From Hygrocybe punicea (lineage: Eukaryota > Basidiomycota > Agaricomycetes > Agaricales > Hygrophoraceae), in the NCBI GenBank assembly GCA_963556145.1, contig OY744468.1:3286001-3350000 (forward strand): a stretch of DNA of 64,000 nt. The letters are read 5' to 3'. The notes beneath the pieces were generated by a model. That model had not been told where the DNA came from. It was given only the letters and a program-made list of their open reading frames with translations, and did no database searches. Shown here one piece after another: positions 1 to 10,891 of the stretch. The translations under genes were made by a program, and so were the position numbers. The stretch's first letter is position 1; each line of letters starts with the position of its first letter.

Positions 1-191
1 AGGCAACGTAAATCTCATTTATGACATGCGTTTTCTTTTTTTACCGTCTGATTTTTTTTTCACTCCTTTTCGTGCTACATGTACATACCTCTGTACGATT
101 AACCGTCCCAATAGCGATTTTTTGGCTATAACATGTATATTGAGACCGAAAGAGACAAAAAAACATAGTACACGACGCAGACAAAACAAAT

Positions 192-2027
192 TTAACCCAT
201 CCCACCAGAATGCCTGCTTTCATCCGCTCCATATAAATCACCACCCTCAGAAGTTCCTGCAGCTCCGGTAAGATCAAGGCCCTGTTGGTCTGGCATTAAC
301 TGCAGATTTGGAACCAGTGTATGGAGGGGTGGAGCCGGGGGCAGAAATCCAACCATTTGGTTTGAAACAGGTGTTTGGCCTTGGTTTTGAGAGCGGAGAT
401 GCTCGTACTGGATGTATAACTTCAGGATATTCTCCTGGGCGTCTTGCTGTTCACGAGCCTTGTTTGCCTGGATCTCCATATGCTCTTTCTCCCACTCCAT
501 TGCCGAAGTCGAGTAACGTAGTCGCAGACTTTCTGTTCTGTACTTCTCGATTTTGACCTCTGCATCCTTCATGATTCGTTGATGTTCACGCTCCTTCCTC
601 CGATCCATCATGTCCACAGTAGCCATGTAAATGTTATCTAGATTTCCACCTGGAATTTGTTGCTTGAGTTCTGAATGAGATCGTCGTCCACCTGCACGAG
701 GAGGGCCATGTGGAGGTGCGGAACCACCACGGCCTCGTGCAGGTGTGCGTAGCAAAGGACGCTGTGTGGAAACAGCACTGGAGGGGCCAGGTTCAGGAGG
801 AGGTGTGGCGGCAGGTGAACCACTCATTAATGGTGTGATGGGCGATGGGATTGGGCTCGGATAAGGTGAATAACGAGGGGATGATGATGTAGATGCATGA
901 CGAAACTCAAGTTGACGCAGGGTGGAGAAATCAAATGGACCAGATGTTTCCGGCGAATGGATGAATGGACTGGGCGGTGTGGGTGGATTAGAAGATGGAT
1001 TTCTTATGGGCTGAGTCGCTGCTGATGCCTGGAAAGATGACTCAAATAGCGATGATGGCAATGACGGATATGGAGCCTGCAAGGGGTGGGGTGGAATTAC
1101 CGTCCAGGGGTTATTCGGAGCTGAGACCATATGCCCAAAAGGGAGAGTTTCTTCACCAGGCAGCGTGGCTCTGTCAACCTGCTCCTCAACAACCTCGGCA
1201 TCCTGGCCATCAGTCATCATATCGTCAGGTGGCGCTATGTGCGCTGCATTGGGAAATAGCAGCGTGTGCGCTTCGACTTGAAGATCTTGACCTGGTTGTG
1301 AAGACACAACATGAGGGTTGTAACTTGGAATGGATCTCCAATAGCCATGCAGACGAGAAAACCACGGAAAATCGTGCTGAACCTTCACTAAGACATCCGT
1401 CTTTGAATCAGTCCCATTTTCAGGCCTGCAATATTGAGAACACTCACTCGCAAGATTCTGGTGCTCCGGGTGCATGGTTAACTGCTCCCATGTCAAGCCA
1501 GAACCTGTGGAGCCGAGGAGTGTACATTTCTCGTGATATTTCTTCTTGAGACTTTATTGATGGCATCAGCACCAAGGAAAAAGGTGGAAAAAGATGGAAA
1601 CAGGTTGCACATACGTAGTAATTCGATCCGCAACCGATTTTGCGAACTTGGCGGGGTTTGCTTGGTAGTGCCGCAGATAATCAGGATTTCGGTCATTTCC
1701 AAAGACGTGTTGTGCAATCATTGCATGATACACGGATTTCTGTGTTTTGCCAACCTCCTGACGATGCCCTTCAGCTCTTGCATCTTGAGTTGAATCGGAA
1801 AACAGCATGTGTCGCTCCGCAGGGTATTCATCCAGCCAGTCGATGAGCCTTTCAGTCCTGGATGAATCATGTGAATCGGACCAGGAAACCTTGAAGGTCT
1901 CGACAGCAGCCCCAGGGGTTTGCTTCTGCTTTCCTTTCGGAGGCATGCAGGGTCGTTTGGTGGATGGAGGTGAACAACGAGGTGAGTTATCGATTGCCCT
2001 TCTGCGTTTTCCTACGTTGTTTGCCAT
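192..2027 (-). CDS. Myb/SANT-like repeat-associated protein, two exons
   Basis: Two minus-strand exons (2027-1615 and 1551-192) join across a 63-nt GT-AG intron (GTATGT donor; acceptor after AATAAAG). Phase is kept and gives about 590 residues, with RITTLKKKY across the junction. The first 150 residues hold a basic start and a helical W-S-D-S / RLIDWL / AKSVADRI pattern that resembles the Myb/SANT-like proteins abundant as repeat-associated hypotheticals in mushroom genomes. The middle is Pro/Ser-rich. Residues around 430-530 form a charged helix (DRRKEREHQRIMKDAEVKIEK) that could be coiled coil. The likely role is DNA binding, possibly as a transposon accessory protein, but no transposase lies beside it. 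The reading frame is intact, so it may be expressed. Family assignment is inference. Confidence 0.6.
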
Positions 2028-2187
2028 ATATCCGTTTTATACTCCGAACTCAGAGGGTATGCTGGGCTTTTGCTGGCTGTTCAACATAGACCCTGACAGC
2101 GTGTCCCACCGCATGATTTGAAGGCACCTATTGTCTCGCTCTCGACGCAGTACAAAACCCACGCGACTAGTGAGAAGCCTCCAGCGG

Positions 2188-4089
2188 TGTCATGATCCAA
2201 ACAGGATTCGGATCAAAACATAATAATATGCTGTCACTAGTCACCATCCCTACAGCACACATCACATTACAAGGACCATTCATACTGGAATGCCCCCATC
2301 TGCATATGGAGTAGAAAGGAATACCCTTATCTGCATATAGGACACACAGGAAATCCTTATCTGCACATAGGACATACATGAAACTCTTATCTATACAAGG
2401 GACATGCAAGGAAACCCTTATCTACAGAAGGGACATGCAAGAAAACCCTTATCTATGCAGAGGAAATGAAGGAATACCCTTATCTTAACTGATAAGGCCC
2501 CCAAAACATCTTATCAGAGGCCAAAGAAGCACAAGAAGCACAGCCACATCCTTATCTCCAAATCATAGAGATAACACATGCCACCCATCATTCCCTGATC
2601 AAGAAGCACATCACATTTCATATCAATTGATCAAATACAGCCCAGCCCTGATCTTATCTTTTTCTTAACTGATAAGGATACACACATGGCATGGCATCAA
2701 TTGATCAAGAAGCACAGCCTCAGGAAGATGATTCTAGAAGCATAGCCTGGCACAGCTCTTGCCTTTGATTCACACACCCAAGATTAGACCAGTGGCATGA
2801 CTCACTCCCATCAAATGTGACTCATTGGTCTATCCATGACAAATTATGACCCTTATGACATATTCATGACCTCCCATGACTCATTATGACCACCTATGAC
2901 TAATTTTGACTATTTCTGACTCATTATGCCCCCTCCTTTGATTATAATACCTATGTGACTCATTAATTGACTCTGTATGAGTCACAAACCCATGCCTTCC
3001 TTTCTTATGACTCCTTATGAGTCATAACCCCCCATGCCTTTCATCATTATGACTCCTTATGAGTCATAAACCTATGCCTCTCCCCTATATGACTCCCTAT
3101 GAGTCATATCCTATGCTCTCCATTTCATATACCATTCTATGACTCAGTATGACTCCTGCTGTAGAATAGGTATATATAGAGCCCAGTTTCTGCTGGAGAT
3201 GGCTCAGTCACCTAATCTGACAGGCCCAGTCACAGGACAGTCCCTCTCCCAGATTCTGATTCACCCCTCTGTATTTGTTTGTATTACCTACTTTGGTAGT
3301 AGCTAGTACCCAAATACCAATTGCAGTTCAAGTCTTCATTCATTTGTCTAAGGATATCAATCTCAGATATATTGATACTCCCTTATTACTTGTTTGAGAT
3401 ATATTCCTTGTGTTCTGTCACGTAGTACAGTCACATTCAATTTCTTTCAAGTTCTATTGATCATCACCAAAGATATCCCAGTACTTTATTCTGCACTAGT
3501 AGCCAATGTGCGTTTGAAGCTTCGGAATAAAGTCCGATATCTTGATCATCAATCCTACTTGCCTATTGTTCAGTTCATTCATTCTGTACATAGTATTTTG
3601 TCACACCTCCCTTTTGTTTGACATCTACTGTTACACTTGCCCATCGCCCATCGTATATCGCCCATCGTCCATCATCTATTGCTCATCTCTATTGTACCTC
3701 TGCTCATTGTATACTTGCTACTTGTATACTTGACTGTTGTACACTCGTTCATCTTACACTGTTCATACTTGCTTGAGTTATTATCCACTTATACTCTCGC
3801 ATACCTCTTGTCACTCAAAGTCTTTACCTTCAGTAGGGAAGACCTCACTGTTCACTCATCCTCTATAAGTCATACATCTGACTTATATTATTGTTAAGTA
3901 TTTGTTGTATCCCTCAAAGCTAACCTTTGATAGGATTCACACCACAACCCAACCACCCAACAGGAATAACCCAGAGTTATTAAAGAGCTAAATCCTTGAT
4001 CCCAAAGGACAACAAGGTAATTTCCCGATCAACGACGCACTCCGGAAACCCTTGGTGTGGATTTGTTCAAACACTTCCCACGCAAAACA
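2188..4089 (+). repeat. complete LTR, copy A (TGT...ACA)
   Basis: This 1.9-kb repeat starts TGTCATGATCC and ends CAAAACA. It is shared with 19871-21570 (same strand, lacking its first 202 bp) and with 19170-19870 (opposite strand, last 701 bp). The minus-strand copy directly precedes the gag start of the Gypsy element, which identifies the repeat as that element's LTR. It has a bZIP-site array, a TATA box and a downstream pyrimidine-rich tract. The small ORFs inside (3394-3897) recur in all copies but look like non-coding LTR sequence. I find no 5-bp target duplication around it (agcgg on the left), consistent with later rearrangement. Confidence 0.75.
2798..3178 (+). promoter_or_regulatory. 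LTR promoter: ten TGA(C/G)TCA sites and TATA box
   Basis: Ten perfect heptamers TGACTCA or TGAGTCA lie between 2798 and 3146, several inside larger palindromes of the type TGACTCCnTATGAGTCA. They are followed 25 bp later by TATATATA (3171-3178). The layout is that of an upstream activating region plus core promoter in the U3 part of an LTR. The same array is preserved in copy B (from 20279). TGA(C/G)TCA is the classical Gcn4/CpcA/AP-1 bZIP site; that such a factor acts here is inference. Confidence 0.65.
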
Positions 4090-4096
4090 GAAATTT

Positions 4097-4407
4097 GCCT
4101 TATCAGTTAAGATAAGGGTATTCCTTCATTTCCTCTGCATAGATAAGGGTTTTCTTGCATGTCCCTTCTGTAGATAAGGGTTTCCTTGCATGTCCCTTGT
4201 ATAGATAAGAGTTTCATGTATGTCCTATGTGCAGATAAGGATTTCCTGTGTGTCCTATATGCAGATAAGGGTATTCCCTTCTACTCCATATGCAGATGGA
4301 GGCATTCCAGTATGAATGGTCCTTGTAATGTGATGTGTGCTGTAGGGATGGTGACTAGTGACAGCATATTACTATGTTTTGATCCGAATCCTGTTTGGAT
4401 CATGACA
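4097..4407 (-). repeat. inverted copy of the first 311 bp of the LTR
   Basis: This segment is the near-exact reverse complement of 2188-2498. It follows LTR copy A after only GAAATT, the first bases of the Gypsy internal region as seen at 19169-19164. Together with 2188-2498 it makes a 2.2-kb block with 311-bp inverted ends reading TGTCATGATCC...GGATCATGACA. It is not a normal 3' LTR and suggests autointegration or an inverted recombination. Confidence 0.75.
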
Positions 4408-5414
4408 TTCGCACAAGACAAGAAAAATCAACTGTCCCCAGTTGCTACTCTTCAAACAATGAAATCATTCCTCCCATCACCAAGATGCTTGTGAGATTGT
4501 CTATGCAGGGCATCTTGTGCATCTATTTACTGTTTCGGATGTATTCTTGGGCCATTCTGGACTCCAGAATGAGCAATATAAATTTGTCCTCCAATTCCAA
4601 TGGGAAGGTGAATGCGAATTGAAATTGTTGTGATGGAAGAATTCTGTGGTGAACATGGGAGTAGCGATGGTGGGGGCAAATTCCATATACTGATGATGGC
4701 TTCTGAGGATGAGGGTTTACAGGGAGGATAAACATCATTTCTTGACTGACTTTCTGGACTTAGTCAGAGAGCGGTGAAGGGTGCGGAGCGTTGATTTGGT
4801 TGATGATAATACAAAAAAACAAAAAAAACAAAATAAGGAACGTGGGGTGCTTCAAAAAAATGTCAAGTGCAGAATAGCACTTGTAGAGAATCAAGCCACT
4901 TTCTTGCTGCCTCAGCGATTCCTTCAGTCCTGTCCGTCTGACCTTCTTGTGTCCAATATTGAGGAACAGCTAATAAAAAACGAGTTCCGAAGATCGTGCT
5001 GCAAAGAAAAATAACATAACCATTCCTGATGGTCCATATTCTTTCTACATCTCCTGCTCCCATAGATCCAGTAACGTGCATTCCAATTGTAATCTGCTTA
5101 GGCGGAGTATAGCGAAGAAGCCAAACATTGACTCCTTGAAGAAGGGGCTTCTGGATCTTGTTGAGAAGTGCTACACTGAGGTATACAGTTTCTTGATTGG
5201 GATAAGTGTGACGTAGGTGATACTGGGTAGGATAAATGCGGGGATGGGGAACAGGTGTGTAGATTCAATCAGGGACAGTTATGGGCGTCAAGTGGACATG
5301 ATGACGTCTAGTAATGGCAATAGGAAAGGGGCTGATGGTAGCGCTGGTGATTTCATTCGAAAATTGAGAGAGCATAGTGAATGAAGTATCTGAAGAATTG
5401 AGCGAAGAAGGCAT
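4408..5414 (-). pseudogene. unrecognised gene remnant
   Basis: On the minus strand an open frame ends at 4863 and can be read upstream to about 5255 (YLSVALLNKIQKPLL, then ITIGMHVTGSMGAGDVERIW). A second frame starts at 5414 (MPSSLNSSDTSFTML). They would need an intron of about 55 nt around 5222-5275, but the only donor is poor. A further minus frame of about 70 codons (4738-4523) precedes the LTR border. I do not recognise the protein. Even amino-acid composition and one hydrophobic stretch (GYVIFLCSTIFGTRFLLAV) suggest a former real gene. It lies between the LTR block and the Gypsy 3' end. Confidence 0.3.
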
Positions 5415-5949
5415 GATATTAAAGAATGTGTAGAACACTACTTGTAGTGTCCAAAAAAATGAACAGGTTTGGCAATGAATGTATTTGGCATGTCCGGCAT
5501 ATTGGTCCAATGGTTCTGATTTAGGCTAGTTGCGTGCCTGCGGCAACATAGTCTACATTAGGTAAATGATTGATGTGTCCCAACTTGTCAGTTGGTAACA
5601 AATTTCCAGTTTGGGAATTCTAAGGGTCTGATGTGTGATGCGCCACAATTCGGTCCAGGCTTCTAGTCACATGGTTGCTGAGCACATGTGTACCATGTGT
5701 TTGATGGGCAGGAACATGTATTAGACTGACGTTTGCGTTCCCCTTTTTCTTCAGCTTTGTCCTGCGCATTCGAGCGCCAGCTCCTTTTCTCCTGCTATTC
5801 CGCTGCCAGGGAATCGTAACTATCCACGGCTATGAATTCTGCTTGCCCCAATTCTTTATTCTTCTAAAAAAAAAAAAGGCCCCTTTTCGAAAAAGGGTGG
5901 TGAGTCGTTCTTTTGTAAACACTTTTCTTGTCATTAACTATTTCTTGGC
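5415..5949. other. non-coding stretch downstream of Gypsy pol
   Basis: No convincing frame is seen. It should hold the Gypsy 3' untranslated region. Purine-rich stretches on the minus strand (around 5878-5890 and 5740-5752) are possible polypurine tracts, but no LTR start follows either. Confidence 0.3.
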
Positions 5950-6101
5950 CTAGTCTTGCATTATTTTTCTAATTCCGAGCTTCAACGATTGTACGTTCGT
6001 TTCCGGCAAACGATGGGAGGTGGGATTGGGGGATGTCCTTCCATAGAGCGGTACACTGGTCTCTGGGCGTGTAGCAGGGGTATAATATCTGGGATTGGCT
6101 T

Positions 6102-8414
6102 CTAGGATCTGGGTGGGGTCACTGTTTGTCTGTCTCTTTTTACATCTCTTTTCCATACACATTTCTTCATTATTTCTTGGACTAAGCATGGCGCGATATC
6201 ATATTTTATTTCTTCCATTAATACTGGTGTGATGTATTTTTTATCTGAATGAATGGAATCGGGTTCGCTAGGGGAATCATGGTCTGAGCTTGAATCCATG
6301 GGATTATCTGAATCTTCTGGATCAATCAGGTCTAGAAGGAATGGGTGATTCCGAGAAATATATGGCAAGATTCTGAACGCGGCGTAACGTTCAGCATGTT
6401 CGGTTCCATCTAGTTCTTTCAATATGTAGTTCCCTTTAAGAGATCTCTGAACAACTTCAAAGGGTCCAAGATAACGTGGTTCAGTCTTGAATTTTCCTAC
6501 AGTAGACTCCAGTCTACTGTTCCGAATTAAAACTAATTCTCCTGATTCGTAATTGCGTTTCTGCAGGCGTTTATGAAATCTGCGTTCAAATTGCAATTTT
6601 GATCTGAAACGTGCTTGTTCCAATGTGGTAGCTGCTTTGTCTATGTCTTCTTGATGCCTTTCTAATTGCCTGATGCGGAGCATCAGCAATTCTGAGGTAG
6701 AGAGGCCTGAACGAAAGCCTTCAACCATAAAGGTTGCTTCTGAAAGATCAAATGGTAGGAGAGGGTGCATTCCATGTAGGAGGTAGTAGGGTGAATATCC
6801 TGTCACACTACTAACTGTGATTCGATCTGCGAACATAGCAGCTTCAACATGCTTATGCCAGTTTCGAATTCCTCCAAATTTGTCCTTGTCACAAGATTTG
6901 ACAATAGCTTCTCTTAATGTGAAATGTCCACGTTCCACTACTCCATTGGCATGTTTGTTATAAGGTGTGATGTGAACCTGAGGAATCTTCATACGACGAA
7001 GTAGGATTTCAAATGCACCTTTAACTTCGCTTCCATTGTCTGTGACTACATGACCAATGGCTCCATAGCGACAATAGATCTGTTCCCAGAAGAACTTGGC
7101 TAGGTTCTGGGAATTGTTGGAACGAATGGCGCAAACTTCAGTTGTGCCTGAGAGATCATCACGAGCAGCAACAATGAAATTGAATCCTCCTGATGGTGGC
7201 ATAGACATCACATCAATGTAAACCTTTTGGAATAGAGTGGTGGGTGTAGAAATGGTGGGGGATATCTCCATCTTCTTTAAGGTACAAATTTGACATTCAT
7301 GACAGGATGAAACATGATGGCGAACATCTGTCCTGAGGTGTGGCCAATAGAAACGAAGTCGTACTAAATCGAATACTGCATGTTCCCCTTTATGTCCTAG
7401 GTTCTCATGAGCCTGAGTCAGAATGGCTATTCTCTTCCTTGGGTTCATGATTACCAATAAAGGAGATCGTTTTCCATTTCTTTTGAACATGTGTCTTGCT
7501 TTGAGATAGAATTCCGAAACCTTCTTCAGAAATCTTTTACGAGCCTGTAAAGATTCTGTAGGAGGCATTTCTAGTGTGGAGAGGAAATGATATACATCCT
7601 GAAGTATTTTTTCCTGTTTCGATCTAGGAGCATTTGAGGATGGGAGTGTGCTAGTCTTGTATGGCAATTTTGTGGGAGTGGAGAAACAATATCTCTTAAC
7701 TTGATGAGGGTCTGGGACATGAATGAGCAGTGCAATGTCATCCAGCCAGGAATCATCATGTTCTATTATTTCTTCATCCTCTGCTAATTCTCTCCTGGAG
7801 AGGGCATCTGGTCCTTTAAATTGCTTTGCTGGGACATGAATTAAATTGAAATCAAAAAGAAGGATTCCCTGAATCCATCTGTTGATTGCGGCATTGGGTT
7901 GGAGGTCAGGTTCATTGAGCATGCCTCTGATGTATTTAGCATCAACTTCAACATGCAAATTCTTCACTCCAATAAGATGAATTCGCCAGTGACGTAATGC
8001 GCGATAGAGTCCATATAATTCCAATTTGGGCTGGGAATATCTGGACTCTCTTTCATTCATAGGTAGTGATCCATAACAAGCTGGACGGCGTCTTCCATTG
8101 TCATCAATCTGTGAGAGAATAAATCCTGCAGCGATAGCACTGCTATCAACTGATAAAAAGACAGGGTTGTCTGAATGATAGTCAATGGGATTTAAAGCAG
8201 GAGCTGATGATACTCTTTGCTTCAGAGTATCAAAGGCTGCTTGTCTCCTTTCATCCCAAATGAACTCTACTCCTTTGTGAACTAATTCTGTGAGGGGTCT
8301 TGCAAGAAGGGAATAGTCTTGAATCCAAACACGAACTGTGCCACAGAGTCCCAAAAATCCTCTGACATCTCTGGGAGTCTTGAGTGGTGGCCAACTAAGA
8401 ACTTTTGAAACTTT
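6102..8414 (-). pseudogene. Gypsy pol, C-terminal part: RNase H and integrase
   Basis: A 750-codon open frame begins just after an insertion. It includes the RT thumb/RNase H junction (LSWPPLKTPRDVRGFLGL across 8414-8354), RNase H (FLSVDSSAIAAGFILSQ, then HVEVDAKYI and FKGPDALSRRE), an HHCC zinc-binding region (HENLGHKG, CHECQIC), and the integrase core. The integrase shows all three acidic residues: IDVMS near residue 380, TDNGSE near 432 and NGVVERGH near 468. A GPY/F-type motif (RYLGPFEVV) follows, then an acidic Ser/Asp-rich tail. The domain itself is open, but it is severed from the RT by the 8415-9153 insertion, so no full polyprotein can form. Confidence 0.85.
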
Positions 8415-9153
8415 TCTTTTCTGGCTGTAGGGTATAACATGGGTTTGGGCACTTACGTACAGAACAAAATATCCATATTATTGGAATAACATGGACTTTT
8501 GGTGGGTAATTGGTCTTGAAAATTCTTGGCAAACCTATGTCCATCAATCCCATCATTATCCACACTGTATACAATAGATAAAACCCATAAAATATTGCAT
8601 ATAGACCCAAATGAAAAATTCACCCCCTGCCATGTCCGCGTTTTTGCATACATTATACCCATGGGTTTAAACCCGTGAAACCCGTTGCATTGTGTGCACA
8701 ATAGTGCCTTTTATCATGCACAATTATATCCAACACTTTGCAGCCATCTTATTTAACATAAAACGCACTTTTTCTCCCTATACCGCAAAGTGAATACATG
8801 TAAATTGAGTCTATAAACTTCAAAACAAATTGCAGGATCAAAAACCCGTGGGTTACCCATGTTATACCCTATCTGGCTGAGAATATTATATAATGATACA
8901 GCACAGAAGACATAACAGTAAGAGAGGAGGTTGATGAACACTCAAGACACTTTATGTAGTTTTATTTTTTCTACTTTTCATGTTGCTGAGGTAAGAGATG
9001 GGCTTATTAGAACAATTGGCATTATACAACATATGCTATGTATCTTATACCATATGTAACATGCTTTATGCAATTGTTTACTTCGTCATGGAAGTGGAGA
9101 GGGGAAAAAAAGAACTCGTTCATGCCATGCGCAGCACTGGCCCACTAAACAAG
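8415..9153 (+). mobile_element. 5'-truncated copy (H1) of the hairpin-ended family
   Basis: Only the last ~290 bp of the family are present (TGGCTGAGAAT... to ACTAAACAAG), plus a nested hAT-like element. It interrupts Gypsy pol. Unlike every other copy it is flanked by a perfect 34-bp direct repeat of pol sequence (8381-8414 and 9154-9187). The 3' end is the standard family terminus and is followed by T. Confidence 0.7.
8428..8871. mobile_element. hAT-like nonautonomous element (MITE)
   Basis: A 444-bp segment with perfect 17-bp inverted ends (TAGGGTATAACATGGGT) is flanked by an exact 8-bp duplication TCTGGCTG (8420-8427 and 8872-8879). The 8-bp target duplication and TAGGG-type ends fit the hAT superfamily. 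It is AT-rich with no coding frame and sits inside H1, so it is the youngest layer at this site. Confidence 0.8.
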
Positions 9154-9187
9154 TGAGTGGTGGCCAACTAAGAACTTTTGAAACTTT

Positions 9188-10891
9188 GTCATCTTCAGGA
9201 ATGTGTCCTGCTGGGGTACACTTCTGTCCGACTATAATAGCTTCTTGTCTGCAAATCTGTGTCTTCTTGGCTGAAAAAGTAGCTCCAGCACGTTTAATTC
9301 TGTGCATTATGCAATGTACATCACAAGCATGTTCCCAGATGAATCTCCTGATTCCTGGGTTATCTGTGAGCACTTCTGGTTTTCCTTCTGTGTCCAGGTA
9401 ATTTGAAACTGGTCCTTTGATAGAGCAATCATCAATAAAGATATTGGCTATCTCAGGCACTTCATCTTGAAGAACGAAAGTCATGCATCTCTGGAATTCA
9501 GCAGGTGAATTGGTGAATCCAGTGGGCAGTGATGTAAGGCGAAGTAATCCAAGGGGTGACCAAAATGCAGTCATATCGTGTGAATCTGGATGGACTTTCC
9601 TAGCATCAAATCCCCACATTAAATCAAACACTGTGTAGCATTGCCTTCCAGCAAATGGCTCCACAAAGTCATCAATAATGGGTAAAAGTCCAGCATCTCT
9701 GATAGTGACTTTGTTCAGAGGCTGCAGGTCATGGACAATTCAAAGCTTTCCATCTTTCTTCAACACACAAAACCACCTGGATCTATATGAAGATTGACTG
9801 GCTTCATATACATTGGCTTCAACCTTGAGCTTGAGGACTTCAATGACTTTTTCTCTAATTCCTGGGGGGATAGGGATGTTCCGATATACCCATGGGGTAT
9901 GTGGGATTACTGGCATGATATATGGGGAGAAATATGAATCCTTGAGTGTTCCTCTCTCTTTGTTTTCAAATGCAATAGATTCTTGATTGAGGAACATCAC
10001 ATGAGCGAATAATTTCTCTTCTTCTGGCCATAAAAATCCTGTATGATTGATATTGAGAAACTCTAAATGTTCCAATGAGAGTTTCTGGGTAGGGGTGAAT
10101 GTTGGAGGGTGTGTTGGCAATTGAGGGAGATTGGCAAGGGGGTCATGGGGAAACTGCCTTGTGACTCTAGCAGTCTCTGGGAATGTTCCTTGCACTGGAT
10201 GCACTTTCTGATCAACTCTCTTGTAAACTGATAGCACATTTGGATATCCTTCAACATCATAGTCTTGAGAAGGGACAATGAGGATGTCATCCTCACTGTA
10301 TGGTAAGGTCTCTTCTCTTCCTCCAATGGTATAATAATAATCTGCTTCTTCTTCTTCTTCATCCTCTGAATCTGAAATTTCTAGAAGAAAAGGCATAGCA
10401 TCTGCCTCTTCAGAATTTTCATTTTCAGAGTCTGATTTATCTTCTATGTGGATCATGGTGTTCTTGACTGAACGATTAGGAGTAGGATTATCTGATTCTT
10501 TTTGGTGATGCACAGTGGCATACAGAACAAAGAGTTGTTCTTCATTGACTGCAGTGGCTTGTACAGTACTTGAATCCTCTGGACTAGTAATGGTACTTTG
10601 CAAGGTATTGTCCTGCAAGAAAAAATTTAAAAGAAAGCATAAATAAAACACAACAATTCTGGAGATTATGGAGATTAGGGGTAAATGTTCAACTATAGTG
10701 AGAAAAAGGCATAATAGCAATTCTGTAAAGGAAAAGAAAATTCTGTACATCAATAGAAATAGCAGCATATAAAATAAAATCATTGGTTCAATTATACAAA
10801 ACAGACTTGTCAAAATTGGATGCTGTCCTTTATTGAGAAGGCCTATGATGGGATTTGCTGAAATCTGGTGGGTCAAAGTATCCTTCATCAA
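9188..10891 (-). pseudogene. Gypsy pol, N-terminal part: reverse transcriptase
   Basis: The minus frame runs from an acidic leader (EEADAMPFLLEISDSEDEEE) through the Gypsy RT entry (PWVYRNIPIPPGIREKV, SSYRSRWFCVLKKDGK) to a TGA at 9742-9740. It continues in frame with IVHDLQPLNKVTIRD, LPTGFTNSPAEFQ and the catalytic box FIDDCSIKGP near 9440. Relatives have Arg at the stop position, so CGA to TGA is the probable lesion. It ends at EDDKVSKVLSW where H1 is inserted. The A/T-rich part 10612-10795 has a GTATAA donor and TTGCAG acceptor on this strand and may be an intron or a non-coding patch. Confidence 0.8.

Noticed and set aside
2600..3200. CRISPR-like array because of spaced repeats
   Set aside because: The repeats are 7-mers with irregular spacing in a eukaryotic LTR promoter.
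3394..3897. Three small ORFs repeated at 3394-3897, 19362-19865 and 20875-21378 as a conserved small protein
   Set aside because: They are copies of the same LTR; identical because the LTR is duplicated, not because of coding selection.
2188..4407. A 2.2-kb DNA transposon with 311-bp inverted repeats
   Set aside because: The interior is the Gypsy LTR and the right arm is an inverted LTR start; no target duplication. Better explained as a rearranged LTR.
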